Shown one piece after another: positions 31,682-41,734 of a stretch of DNA of 64,000 nucleotides. The notes below the pieces were generated by a model. It did no database searches. It was given only the letters and a program-made list of their open reading frames with translations, and was not told where the DNA came from. Source of the DNA: Megalobrama amblycephala (Eukaryota > Chordata > Actinopteri > Cypriniformes > Xenocyprididae); contig NC_063061.1 of the NCBI RefSeq assembly GCF_018812025.1, positions 31,940,509 through 32,004,508 of the forward strand. The letters run 5' to 3'. Made by a program: the position numbers and the translations under genes. The first letter of the stretch is position 1. Each line of letters opens with the position of its first letter.

Positions 31682-32075
31682 GGTTACACTTTATTTTAAT
31701 AGTCCACTTTAGACATTCTACTACAGGCGGTCTGGCGGAAAATATTTTATAGAAATTTTACTTCATAATTTGTTAAATATGGATATTTTTTCACACAAAT
31801 GCATCGCTTCACTTCAGAAGGCCTCTATTAACCCCCTGGAGCCGTGTTGAGTAGGTTTATGATGGATGGATGTTGATGGAGGCACTTTCTTCAGCTCATA
31901 TGAATGTTGATATTTATTAATATAACTCCAACTGTGTTCATCAGACAGCAGAAAGTCATATACACCTATAGCTTGAGGGTGAGTAAAGCTTGGGGTAATT
32001 TTCATTTGAAAGTTAATTAATCATTTAAATGTATAATTACGCTGTAACATGGACACCTTAAAATAAAGTGTAACC
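31682..32075. mobile_element. MITE with GGTTACACTTTATTTTAA ends
   Basis: The left GGTTACACTTTATTTTAA and right TTAAAATAAAGTGTAACC are perfect inverted repeats of 18 bases. Inside, 31,820-32,010 is a fragment of another repeat (AGTCATATACACCT, GGGTGAGTAAAGCTTGGGG) also seen at 63,130-63,360. Confidence 0.8.
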
Positions 32076-32540
32076 CTAAACCCTAATTGTTTAGTAAATG
32101 GCCAATTCCAGCGTTATGGATGTGACATTTGGAGTCAAAACTTGAAATACAAAAGCTCAAAGCATTTAATACCAACATATTGAACCGTCTATTTATATAT
32201 TCATAATCCCTTACTAAAGGAGTCCCGACATTAGAAAAATGTCAGTCTATAAAATAGTTTTATATTTTAGATGAGGGAAATACACAGCGTTGCAGACGTG
32301 ACAAAAAAAGTCACTAAGTTTTGGGTGACAACATATTTTTTAGGAATTCTGTCAATTACATTGCGTGAACCAAAAGTAATAGGCTACTGCCCACCAAATG
32401 AAGAAGGGTTGGCTCTCCTCTCCACAGAGCATAAAATAATAATTTTATTTCATTTTTCGTGTTCGCATTTATGAGGAAAAAACAACGTTATGGACGTAAC
32501 AGTTCTCTGTTACGGATGTGAGTCTTTGTATAACTGTTTG
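32076..32540. other. Spacer without gene
   Basis: No gene or repeat is identified. GTTATGGACGTAACAG occurs at about 32,488-32,503 and TTATGGATGTGACA at 32,114-32,127. Confidence 0.4.
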
Positions 32541-32549
32541 GTTGATGTG

Positions 32550-34322
32550 AAGTGTTGGTTGGCAAGGACAAGTCTGAGTTTGTTGTCTTTGGAAAGAAAT
32601 GATGTGTTATGGATTCTAATGACAACTGCTTCTTGGAAAAAAAAAAAACTTTCACTTTTCACTTTGTGAAAAACCTTGGCTTTATTTTTGACTTTTTTCT
32701 TTTATCTTAGATTTATAGCCAAGTTGAAGTCTATCCTTTCTTTTAATGATTTAGAGAAGGTTGTTCATGCCTTCGTGTCTTCTCATTTGGATTACTGCAA
32801 CACTTTGTACCTGGGTGTGAGTCAGACCTCCCTCTCTTGCCGCTGGTTCAGAACTCAGCTGCTAGGCTTTTAACTGGTACCAAAAAGAGACCATATACTC
32901 CTGTATTGATTTCATTACATTGGTTACCGATTCGATACAGAATCCAGTATAAAGTGTTGTTGTATGTTTTCAAATCTCTCCATGGCTTGGCACCAGAGTA
33001 TATTTCTGATTTAAAGGTGCAATATGTAATATTTTTGCAGTAAAATATCCAAAAACCACTAGGCTAGTGTTCTATACTTACAATATCCCAAATGTTTGCA
33101 ACTATTTGTAAATCGTGAGAAAATTGAAATTTTAACCAAGGCTCCGGGACGTGTGAGGAGTCGCCTGTCAATTGCGTCATACCTGCGTTACCCTCGGTTT
33201 CTGGTTTTATTTTGTAGAAACCATGGAAACACCAAAGATGCTTTAATATTTACATGTTTTAATAGACAAGGGAACAACTGTTTTAATATAATCATAGACA
33301 GAAAACTAATTTTTGTTATATAGCTCAACACATTTAGTCTTATTGTTTAAATCGAATTTTCTTGATTTTTTGCAAGTACCATGCTTTATCATGCCTCAAA
33401 CACTATTTTGTGAAATGGCTAACATAGCATAATCAGATGCAGTTTTAAATACATTTTAAAATTAATTGCATGCCATTTATCAACACAAACCATCCAGTAT
33501 TTAATGATATTCTAAAATCTTACTGCAGTGTGCAACACTGTCTCACAGCAGCCACCAAGCGAACGCACAGAGTAACGTTATAACATCATTTTCAACACAC
33601 TGAAATGTATCTAATATGATAAACAGAGCTGTGTTACCTCATACTCATGACCTGAAAAGTGGAAGCGTTGCCGCGACTGTGTCATAATAAAAGTTCTGCT
33701 GCCCGTGAGGCGGAACTCAGTCATGAATTGCTCCAGTAGCCTTGTGAGGCTCCCACAACACTCGGTTATTCTCTGCTTCATACTAGAGTAACGTTAATAA
33801 TAAACGCATCCGTGAACATGATTTCTTCCCGAGTCCTATCTCAATTCCTTTCCACCGGCCGTTGATGTAAAGACCACGTCCCAAGATTCCACGTTTAAAC
33901 TTGGCGTCATCAAGCTACGCCTTTGTTTTGAATAGGCCTCTAGCGGACAGAATTCTTACATACTGTACCTTTTAATTAGTTTACATCAACCTTTGAGATC
34001 TCTTCGCTCCAATGATCAGCAGTTTCTGATGGTTCCTCGATCGTGATTGAAATGTAGAGGTGATTAAGCTTTTTCCGTGGCAGCCCCTACACTATGGAAT
34101 GAGCTCCCGCTGTCCTTAAAACATCTACTTTAGGGTCGTTTCAGAGGGGGTTAAAAACTTATTTATTTTCCTTAGCTTTTAATAATGTGTTGTAAACTGT
34201 ATGTACTTTTGGTTTTATGTATTTGTTTAATTTTGCTATTCTCACGTACAGCACTTTGGTACCCCTTGTGGTTTTTGAAAGTGCTCTAGAAATAAAGTTG
34301 AGATGATTTGAGTTGAGTTGAG
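32550..34322 (+). mobile_element. L2/Rex1-type LINE fragment, split by a DNA transposon
   Basis: It begins in the C-terminal RT region (DKSEFVVFGK-like sequence near 32,562) and continues LDYCNTLYLGV, VQNSAARLLTGTKKR and LHWLPIRYRIQYK up to 33,010. After the inserted transposon it resumes at 33,972 (QPLRSLRS, APTLWNELPL-like) and ends with a CACTTTGG...GTGCTCTAGAAATAAAGTTG tail and GAGTT repeats to 34,322. It has frameshifts and stops and is a dead 5'-truncated copy from a third LINE family. Confidence 0.8.
33014..33971. mobile_element. ~960-bp non-autonomous DNA transposon, TTA target site
   Basis: The left end is AAGGTGCAATATGTAA and the right end TTACATACTGTACCTT, imperfect inverted repeats. 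TTA flanks both sides (33,011-33,013 and 33,972-33,974), compatible with a Harbinger-type 3-bp duplication. The LINE reading frame region resumes directly after it. No transposase is encoded; it contains a GGCTCCGGGACGTGTGAGGA block near 33,140 and a rich GC part near 33,700-33,900. Confidence 0.7.
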
Positions 34323-35200
34323 TAATATGATACGTTAATATATTTGAATACATTCATGGACACACTACATGCAGTACGACATCTTAGCACATTGTCCTTT
34401 GGCCCAAATGTTCTTTGACATTCTAACAACTTAAAAATGAATTTAACTCTATTCTTGGTATCTGCAGCATGTGCACTTGAAAAGATCCACCTAGCTCACA
34501 GTTCTCTGCTTTTTTTGTATTTTTCAATTTCTCAAATCTGACAGCTCCTCAGCTCCTCAGCTCTTGTGGCCCCATGGGATAGAAAAGTGTCCACTGATTC
34601 CACCCTTCAGAATCTCAGCAGATACAGTAGGTCATCCAGGATTTCTGCTTCATGAATACAGTATATCCAGGCATCATATTATTTGCTTTACTTATTATGC
34701 TTTTTGCAACAGTATATATAGTAGGAAGTATGCATATCTAGAATATCACCTTGACACCAGTTGCTCAAATGTCACTGCAAAAATGGCTCCAAAAAGTTAA
34801 GCTAGCTCTGAGAAAAGAATTTACATTTGTTTGAAGCTGCATCTTTGATCTTTTTTATCTAATGCAATGACATTCAGACATTTTTAAATGTGCCAAATAC
34901 TTTGCAGGCCCACTTTATATGCATTAAACAGATATTTGAAAGCTTTATGCGCATTGCAATTCACTAAATCTTTTCAGAAATAAATAACTGCAGTTAGAAA
35001 TTACAATATAACCACTTCATGGACACACCTCAACCAAAATATAGATTATATCAACACACAGAATACATTAGTACAAAGTTGGTGTTGATTTTAGTGCTGA
35101 TGCACTTTAAAGTTGTACTGTTACAATGAATATTTATTAAAATGCATTATAACTGTATTTAAATTTTTTTTTTAATGAGATCTTATACCTGATAGTCCCA
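34323..35200. other. AT-rich spacer without gene
   Basis: No gene is seen. CAGCTCCTCAGCTCCTCAGCTC near 34,543-34,564 is a short tandem repeat. The frame at 34,564-34,800 has no recognisable family. Confidence 0.4.
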
Positions 35201-35463
35201 CTTTATATTAAATTGGTGGTTCATTGCGATTTCACTTTTTAAACTTTAGTTAGTGTGTAATGTTGCTGCTTGAGCATAAACAGTATCTGCAAAGTTACAG
35301 CGCTGAAAGTTCAATGCAAACTGGAGATATTGTCTTTTAAAGTTATGGCAGTTTAATGCCTACAAAAATTACCGGTTTGAACTACAACGAGCTTCTTCCC
35401 GGGTTGGTGACATCATAAACCCTGCAATTTACATAAACCCTGTCCCCGGGAACACGCAACAAA

Positions 35464-35826
35464 GTGGGCAAGGCCATGTCGCGAGGCATTATGAAAGCGG
35501 AAGAGTTGTGTACACCGGACGCGCACAGCGCCACGCATCAAAAGATAATAGAACCCATTATAATCAGTGATATTGTCTACACTGGATGCAGCGCGGCAGA
35601 CCGCTTTCAGAATCTACACGAGTTCAATGCTGGATTTGCACAAAGGCTATTACTGAAAGATGAAGCATTTCCCACTTTAAAAGCAGAAGCTGCTGTTTAT
35701 GGGCCCCTAACTGTAAGTACGTTTTATTGTTTGTACATGTCTTTTAAATGTATTATGTTGCTATTTTTTGGTTGCATCAAGGACGTAAACAAAGACCAAC
35801 GGATAAAAGCGTATATTGAAAGCTAA
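35464..35826 (+). other. Open frame of 120 codons inside a repeat, unknown
   Basis: Not recognised. The first 80 residues (MGKAMSRGIMKAEEL..., YTGCSAADRFQNLHEFN, LKAEAAVYGPLT) are polar and mixed, then GTAAGTACG at 35,713 looks like a splice donor, after which the frame becomes hydrophobic and random-like. It could be an exon of the surrounding repeat or of a captured gene. Coding potential is unproven. Confidence 0.25.
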
Positions 35827-36494
35827 CAAACAGCAGTAACATTTACAAGTGACAGCATATCTAAACACTTTGACACAAGTACAAAAGGAAATACTTACCA
35901 TTCATAAACGTCCTTTAAAAACCATGCTTGCAGAGGTTCTGCTTGACCCTATTCATCATTACTACTATCTGGGCTCAATTTGGTACGGTAAACGCATCTT
36001 CATTCTTATTGAGTCTCTCCAACAGTGTGTGGCTTTAGCCACGTTAGCCGTGCATTACGCTATCAAAATCATTCAGAATCAAATTTTAGCAAACATCCAC
36101 AAACTACATGCCATACAGTGGTACGGAAAGTATTCAGGCCCCCTTAAATTTTTCACTCTTTGTTATATTGCAGCCATTTGCTAAAATCATTTAAGTTCAT
36201 TTATTTTCCTCTTTAATGTAAACACAGCACCCCATATTGACAGAAAAGCACAGAATTGTTGACATTTTTGAAGATTTATTAAAAAAGAAAAACTGAAATA
36301 TCACATGGTCCTAAGTATTCAGACCCTTTGCTGTGACACTCATATATTTAACTCAGGTGCTGTCCATTTCTTCTGATCATCCTTGAGATGGTTCTACACC
36401 TTCATTTGTGTTCAGCGGTGTTTGATTATACTGATTGGACTTGATTAGGAAAGCCACACACCTGTCTATATAAAGACCTTACAGCTCACAGTGC

Positions 36495-36884
36495 ATGTCA
36501 GAGCAAATGAGAATCATGAGGTCAAAGGAACTGCCTGAAGAGCTCAGAGACAGAATTGTGGCAAGGCACAGATCTGGCCAAGGTTACAAAAAAAATTCTG
36601 CTGCACTTAAGGTTCCTAAGAGCACAGTGGCCTCCATAATCCTTAAATGGAAGACGTTTGGGACGACCAGAACCCTTCCTAGAGCTGGCCGTCCGGCCAA
36701 ACTGAGCTATCGGGGGAGAAGAGCCTTGGTGAGAGAGGTAAAGAAGAACCCAAAGATCACTGTGGCTGAGCTCCAGAGATGCAGTCGGGAGATGGGAGAA
36801 AGTTGTAGAAAGTCAACCATCACCAGTCGGGGGTTTATGGCAGAGTGGCCTGACGAAAGCCTCTCCTCAGTGCAAGACACATGA
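36495..36884 (+). pseudogene. Tc1-like transposase N-terminus, left arm
   Basis: Reads MRSKELPEELRDRIVARHRS, PKSTVASIILKWK, RAGRPAKLSYRGRRALVREV and NPKITVAELQR: the paired helix-turn-helix DNA-binding region of Tc1 transposases. It stops before any DDE catalytic residue, after a frame change near 36,800. If made, it would be a DNA-binding fragment only. Confidence 0.85.
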
Positions 36885-36999
36885 AAGCCCACATGGAGTT
36901 TGCTAAAAAAACACCCGAAGGACTCCAAGACGGTGTCTTGTCCTTCATGTGTCTTGCACTGAGGAGAGGCTTCCATCGGGCCACTCTGCCATAAAGCCC

Positions 37000-37347
37000 C
37001 GAATGGTGGAGGGCTGAAGTGTTGGTTGACTTTCTACATATTTCTCCCATCTCCCAAATGCATCTCTGGAGCTAAGCCACAGTGATCTTTGGGTTCTTCT
37101 TTACCTCTCTCACCAAGGCTCTTCTCCCCCGATAGCTCAGTTTGGCCGGACGGCCAGCTCTAGGAAGGGTTCTGGTCGTCCCAAACGTCTTCCATTTAAG
37201 GATTATGGAGGCCACTGTGCTCTTAGGAACCTTAAGTGCAGCAGAATTTTTTTTGTAACCTTGGCCAGATCTGTGCCTTGCCACAATTCTGTCTCTGAGC
37301 TCTTCAGGCAGTTCCTTTGACCTCATGATTCTCATTTGCTCTGACAT
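37000..37347 (-). pseudogene. Tc1-like transposase N-terminus, right arm
   Basis: This is the mirror copy of the left-arm frame: identical through NPKITVA, then a stop (the codon for the following Glu region reads TAG near 37,074). It also lacks the catalytic domain. Confidence 0.85.
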
Positions 37348-38039
37348 GAGCTGTAAGGTCTTATATAGACAGGTGTGTGGCTTTCCTAATCAAGTCAGAA
37401 TCAGTATAATCAAATACAGCTAGACTCAAATGAAGGTGTAGAACCACCCCAAGGATGATCAGAAGAAATGGACAGCACCTGAGTTAAATATATGAGTGTC
37501 ACAGCAAGGGGTCTGAATACTTAGGACCATGTGATATTTCAGTTTTTCTTTTTTAATAAATCTGCAAAAATGTCAACAATTCTGTGTTTTTCTGTCAATA
37601 TGGGGTGCTGTGTGTACATTAAAGAGGGGAAAAAAAAAGAACTTAAATGATTTTAGCAAATGACTGCAATATAACAAAGAGTGAAAAATTTAAGGGGGTC
37701 TGAATACTTTCCGTACCCACTGTATATGCTATATACTGCATCAAGAATAGTTTAATGATCCATTTTGCGAGTTATATTTGCTGTGTTAGCTTCAGTATTA
37801 TGTATGTATATTATGGAATGACGAGTGAGCTTGGGGGCGGGGAGCACAAGCTCATTTGCATTTAAAGCAACCCACCCACAAAAACGGCTTGATTTTGCTC
37901 ACACCCAAATCAGGGGAAATTTGACAAGCTATGATAAATGATCTGTGGGGTATTTTGAGCTTAAACTTCACAGACACATTCTGGGGATCCCAGAGAATTA
38001 TATTACGTCTTGTCAAAAGGGCATTAATAGGTCACCTAC

Positions 38040-38860
38040 TACTACTAACTACTACTACCAGGTCTTTAACTACTACTAACATTTAAACTAATCATTTGTC
38101 TCAATGCACTTGTGTACTTGTTTTACATTGTACTTTAAAATACCTGCATGTAATTACATCTGTAATTACATCTATAATTACACTGTTGACCTTCACTTAC
38201 ACCTTAACCCACCCTTGAACCTACTGCATTGTAAGTGATGTATACAGGCTTCAAAGAATGTGTTACAATCATGTTAAAATGGCACAACTAAATCAGAGCA
38301 TGACTAGTCCATTGTTTCTATAAGCTGATCAGAGCTAGTCATCTGATTTGCACAAACAGTGATGTCTGAGCTTTACGTAATTGACTCCACAGCGAGAACA
38401 AAGTAAATCATATTGAAGGCTGCAGCGGTTCCCATCCTAAGGAAAATTGTTTTTTACCAGTTTCCTCAGCACTTCCAGAGTCCCTCTAGCCTGCCCGTAA
38501 CATAGATCTCAGTTTTACAGTGGGTGTGATATGGATTGCTCTTCTCCAGTATTTCCCCTTTTCTTTTTTTCTTTTTGCAGACATTTGCATCAGCTCCAGT
38601 TGCAGTCTCTGACAGAACATCCTCATAAAGGGCCTCATTTGCCCATGTGTGGGCTCTCTGCGGTTTGATGAAGACGCCCAAGATTCTGTTCTGAAAATCT
38701 GAATAAGCAGGCCAACCAGTCTGTTTCTGACTGTATACGTGAAGCCATTCATTTGCATAATTGTATGCCATTTAATGACATGGGTAATATCACAGTGCCA
38801 TTAGGATATACTGCAAAAGTTTGCTGGGGGAATCCATTAAGGGCGACATCCCCCACAGTG
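38040..38860. other. Unique DNA without recognised gene; second candidate non-coding element
   Basis: From about 38,290 the sequence is complex and repeat-free, with octamer-like ATTTGCAT (38,749-38,756) and ATTTGCAC, plus ATAATTGTATGCCATTTAATGA. A minus-strand frame at 38,466-38,771 (101 codons; NEWLHVYSQKQTGWPAYSDF) has no family I know and no flanking splice support; coding status is undecided. 38,040-38,180 contains ACTACT and TAATTACATCT repeats. Confidence 0.3.
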
Positions 38861-39389
38861 TTAGGAATAATTTTATCATGAGAATGCCTTAGAGAAATAA
38901 TTCAAAATTCATTACCACATTTTTTAGAGAGTTTAATGCAACAATTGGAGAAACTTTTCTTTCATAAAAGAAAGCCATTTTGTCATTTTTCTTAAATGTG
39001 TTTAAGGGCTATTTAAAACCATAATCAGTTCTGACAGGCAAGCTTTACTCTAAATATGTAATAGTAGTGGAATTCCCTCTGGTATCCACTGACCTTCTAC
39101 AACAAGTTTAAAAACCATACTTGGATTCATACTTTAAATACCATCCCATATAAGTTATAAAGTGTCCCTTCAATCTCAGAATAGATTTGTAAGCATTTCA
39201 CTTTGCTTCATGTTGGTGCAAAGTACTGCATTTTAAGGTGAGGTCGCATTAGTGGAATTTTGTGGGCAAAAAAGTCCATTGTTTATTGTCAATAATGTTA
39301 AGATATTTGAAGCACAGCTCACATAGAAATCACTTTGAAACCAAGCAGCTTTCTGTTGGTCAGTGCGGCGAATTCAGGTGACTGCCTTG

Positions 39390-39515
39390 AACCCATTTGT
39401 TATGTTTCCGGCTCTTTGGTTTGCTTCTGTCTTTTGTTATATTCTGGCTGGTTTTGTTCAGCCAGTTCTTTTTTTGGATCATGTTGGAAAACTGCCACTG
39501 TTTTCCATGAAACCT
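39390..39515 (+). pseudogene. 7TM receptor remnant, TM7 only
   Basis: Reads ALWFASVFCYILAGFVQPVL then FLDHVGKLPLF, matching the last helix of the intact receptor at 46.4 kb (ALWFTGLVYLLAGFVQPVFY). Upstream receptor sequence is gone. The following bases contain GAACATGTTAGTCAGACA, as after the pseudogenes at 41.7 and 61.9 kb. It is the oldest-looking member of the cluster. Confidence 0.75.
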
Positions 39516-39882
39516 GTTAAAGATATCCATTGTAATATAAACAATGTTAACTAACTAGCTTATTGACACTTTGTTCATTTTAAACCGGTTTGATTCCAGA
39601 ACATGTTAGTCAGACATTCACTGTTTTGCTTATTCTACTACATTTAAAAAGACTAATATAAAATCATTGACTTTTTTTTTTTTTTTACATATATGCATAG
39701 TATGACTTTTCTATGTGCGTTTATCAATTATAGCTGGTTTTTTAATAAAGTGCTTAATTAAGCTTAAGTTGAAGTTCAAAATTAACAATTTAAATAATGA
39801 GTCAATACACCTTCCAATCGACAGCGTGATTTTGTCTTACCCTGATTCACTTTAGTAATCCAGTTGTACGTGTTTTTATTAA

Positions 39883-40290
39883 AGGGTTAGTTCACCCAAA
39901 AAAGAAAATAATGTCATTTATTACTCACTCTCATGCCATTTATTACACACCCTCATACCTGTAAGACCTTCGTTCATCTTCATCTTCGTTCATGTGAGTA
40001 CAGTCGTTCAATATTAATATTATAAAGCGACGAGAATATTTTTGGTGCACCAAAAATAACTAAATAACGACTTTATATAGTGATGGCCGATTTCAAAACA
40101 CTGCTTCATGAAGCTTCAGAGCATAATGAATCAGTGTGTCGAATCATGATTCAGATCGCGTGTCAAACCGCCAAACTGCTGAAATCACGTGACTTTGGCA
40201 CTCCGAACTGCTGACACTCCGAAGAAGAGCCATTGGATTTCAACAAAAATATCTTAATTTGTGTTCTGAAGATGAACGAAGTTCTTACAG
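39883..40290. mobile_element. MITE with GGGTTAGTTCACCC end
   Basis: The left end AAAGGGTTAGTTCACCCAAA and inner blocks CACTGCTTCATGAAGCTTC and TGTTCTGAAGATGAACGAAG mark a common cyprinid MITE. It ends abruptly near TCTTACAGG at 40,290, so the right terminus is missing. Confidence 0.7.
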
Positions 40291-40449
40291 GTTCTCACCG
40301 GCCTTGAGTCTCTCACGGAGGAGCTCCGAGAGCATAAAAGGGGGAGCGACGACCGTGAAGGACGTAGTTCTTTTTTTTTCTTATTCAAATGTTTGAGCCA
40401 TTTGAATAAAATACCACCTATTATTTTGAACCTCATGATTTCTTTTATT

Positions 40450-40564
40450 AATTTGCATATCCATTTTATGTGAGGTGTTGCATATAAAGCCATTTATTTG
40501 TGTGACAGCTTTAAAGTAGGACTATGAAAACATAGTCCAGAGGCACTGGATATTCAATCTTCAG
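40450..40564 (+). promoter_or_regulatory. Promoter and non-coding first exon, receptor pseudogene 1
   Basis: TTGCATATCCATTTTATGTG, a TATAAA-like GCATATAAAGCC and GAGGCACTGGATATTCAATC lead to TTCAG|GTGACA, a splice donor at 40,564/40,565. The block parallels those at 43,581, 48,531 and 58,496. The matching acceptor is CCATGCAG at 41,126. Confidence 0.6.
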
Positions 40565-40576
40565 GTGACATTTTTT

Positions 40577-40845
40577 GGTAACACTTTATTTTAGGGTCTT
40601 TTAACTAGTTTCTTAATTAGCATGCATATTACTAGAATATTAGCTATTTATTAGTACTTCGCCTAATAAAGCATATATTAATGCCTTATTCTGCAAGACC
40701 TTATTATTCTACATTCTTAATCCTACCCAATACCTAAACTTAACAACTAACTTACTAACTGTTAATAAGCAGTAAAATCATGAGTTTATTGAGGGAGAAG
40801 TCATAGTTAATAGTGAATATGTGTTCCCTATACTAAAGTGTTACC
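40577..40845. mobile_element. 269-bp MITE with GGTAACACTTTA ends
   Basis: GGTAACACTTTATTTTAGGG on the left; CCCTATACTAAAGTGTTACC on the right, imperfect inverted repeats. It lies 13 bases after the splice donor of the non-coding exon. Confidence 0.85.
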
Positions 40846-41154
40846 TATTTTTCTATTCAATAGTATGCAGAAATATCAATGTGATCATTATAAAGATAAG
40901 TTGTTTGATGATAATGAATGCAGTTCAATTTTGAAGTAATTTAAAATTATAATTCAACTGCTTAATTTAAATGATGTGCAGAATTACTGACTTTGTGGAT
41001 CTGAATGACCATACCTACACATTTAGGTTGTTTAATATGGGAAGGCTTTGGTTATTTCGATTTTAAATTTAGAACTACAAAACTAGACTGTAATGTATCT
41101 TTTATTTTCTTTTTACTTCCATGCAGTCTTAAGTTGGAAAAAAATAGTGACGAA

Positions 41155-41733
41155 ATGAACTCCACAATGAACTTTACTACAAACTCAACAACTCATTCCA
41201 CTGGATTAATGAGCAGTCTGGCACTGTATGTGTGCAGCATCAATTTCCTTTTTGGTCTTCCCATACATTTTTATGTCATATGGCTCATTGTCACAGAAAC
41301 CGGAATTGCAACAGACTTGTTCAACCTAAATATTTCTCTTTGTGAGATTGGAAACTGTCTGAAATGTTTAATTGATGTACTGTCACTGGTTTTCAAATTT
41401 TAAGACAACATCACAGTCTTTGCAAGGTCTAGCCATCACTGGTCGTCCTCTGTTTCAGTGTCTGATCTGTGTTGAGCGTTACCTGGCAGTGGTTCATCCT
41501 GTAATCTTTCTGAAGTTCAAAACTCTCAGATATAGAGTGATCGGCTGCACTGCTGCTTGGATAATCACTCTTGCATCCTGTTTGTTTTGCATGTTCATTC
41601 ATTTAGCATTCATTTTAACACACCAACATAATTCAGCTCTGTGGTTTATTGCTTCAGTTGGTAATTTGTTGGATGGATTTTTGCAGCCTGTTCTTTTTCT
41701 GCGCCGAACTGGAAAAATCACCTGTTCCTCATA
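41155..41733 (+). pseudogene. 7TM receptor pseudogene 1
   Basis: It starts MNSTMNFTTNSTTHST, an N-glycosylation-rich N-terminus like its intact relatives, then TM1 (FLFGLPIHFYVIWLI) and TM2 (LFNLNISLCEIGNC). The frame stops at 41,401-41,403 and the protein continues in the next frame: GRPLFQCLICVERYLAVVHP (TM3 with ERY) and TM4 (YRVIGCTAAWIITLASC). TM5, the third loop and TM6 are deleted; CMFIHLAFILTH runs straight into TM7 (FLQPVLFLRRTGK). One frameshift and one large internal deletion make it non-functional. A splice acceptor at 41,126 matches the other members. Confidence 0.85.
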
Positions 41734-41734
41734 A

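Larger units (their letters stand above)
36116..37722. mobile_element. Tc1/mariner-derived 1.6-kb palindrome
   Basis: Two long inverted arms (about 36,116-36,883 and 36,946-37,722) face each other around a ~60-base centre. Each arm is the 5' part of the same Tc1-like transposon, from CAGTGGGTACGGAAAGTATT-type ends to the start of the transposase. TA flanks both ends (36,114-36,115 and 37,723-37,724), as expected of Tc1/mariner insertion. The arms remain near identical over hundreds of bases with small changes such as GGTACGG against GGGTACGG. No complete transposase is present. Confidence 0.92.
35220..38035. mobile_element. Interspersed repeat holding the Tc1 palindrome (boundaries uncertain)
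   Basis: GAGCATAAACAGTATCTGCA, AAAGTTCAATGCAAACTGGA and TTGGTGACATCATAAACCCT on the left are pieces of a very common cyprinid DNA repeat. Its other end, AAAAGGGCATTAATAGGTCACC, is at about 38,014-38,035. The left terminal complement was not found, so the left boundary is approximate. The Tc1 palindrome at 36,116-37,722 is nested within it. Confidence 0.55.

Noticed and set aside
32041..32090. CCCTAAACCCTAA near 32,074 as an interstitial telomere
   Set aside because: Only two imperfect units at a MITE edge; vertebrate telomeres use CCCTAA repeats in long arrays.
41005..41154. Start of receptor pseudogene 1 at 41,005
   Set aside because: That stretch includes intron sequence and the acceptor at 41,126; relatives start at MNxS/MNNS after the acceptor, so ATG 41,155 is preferred.
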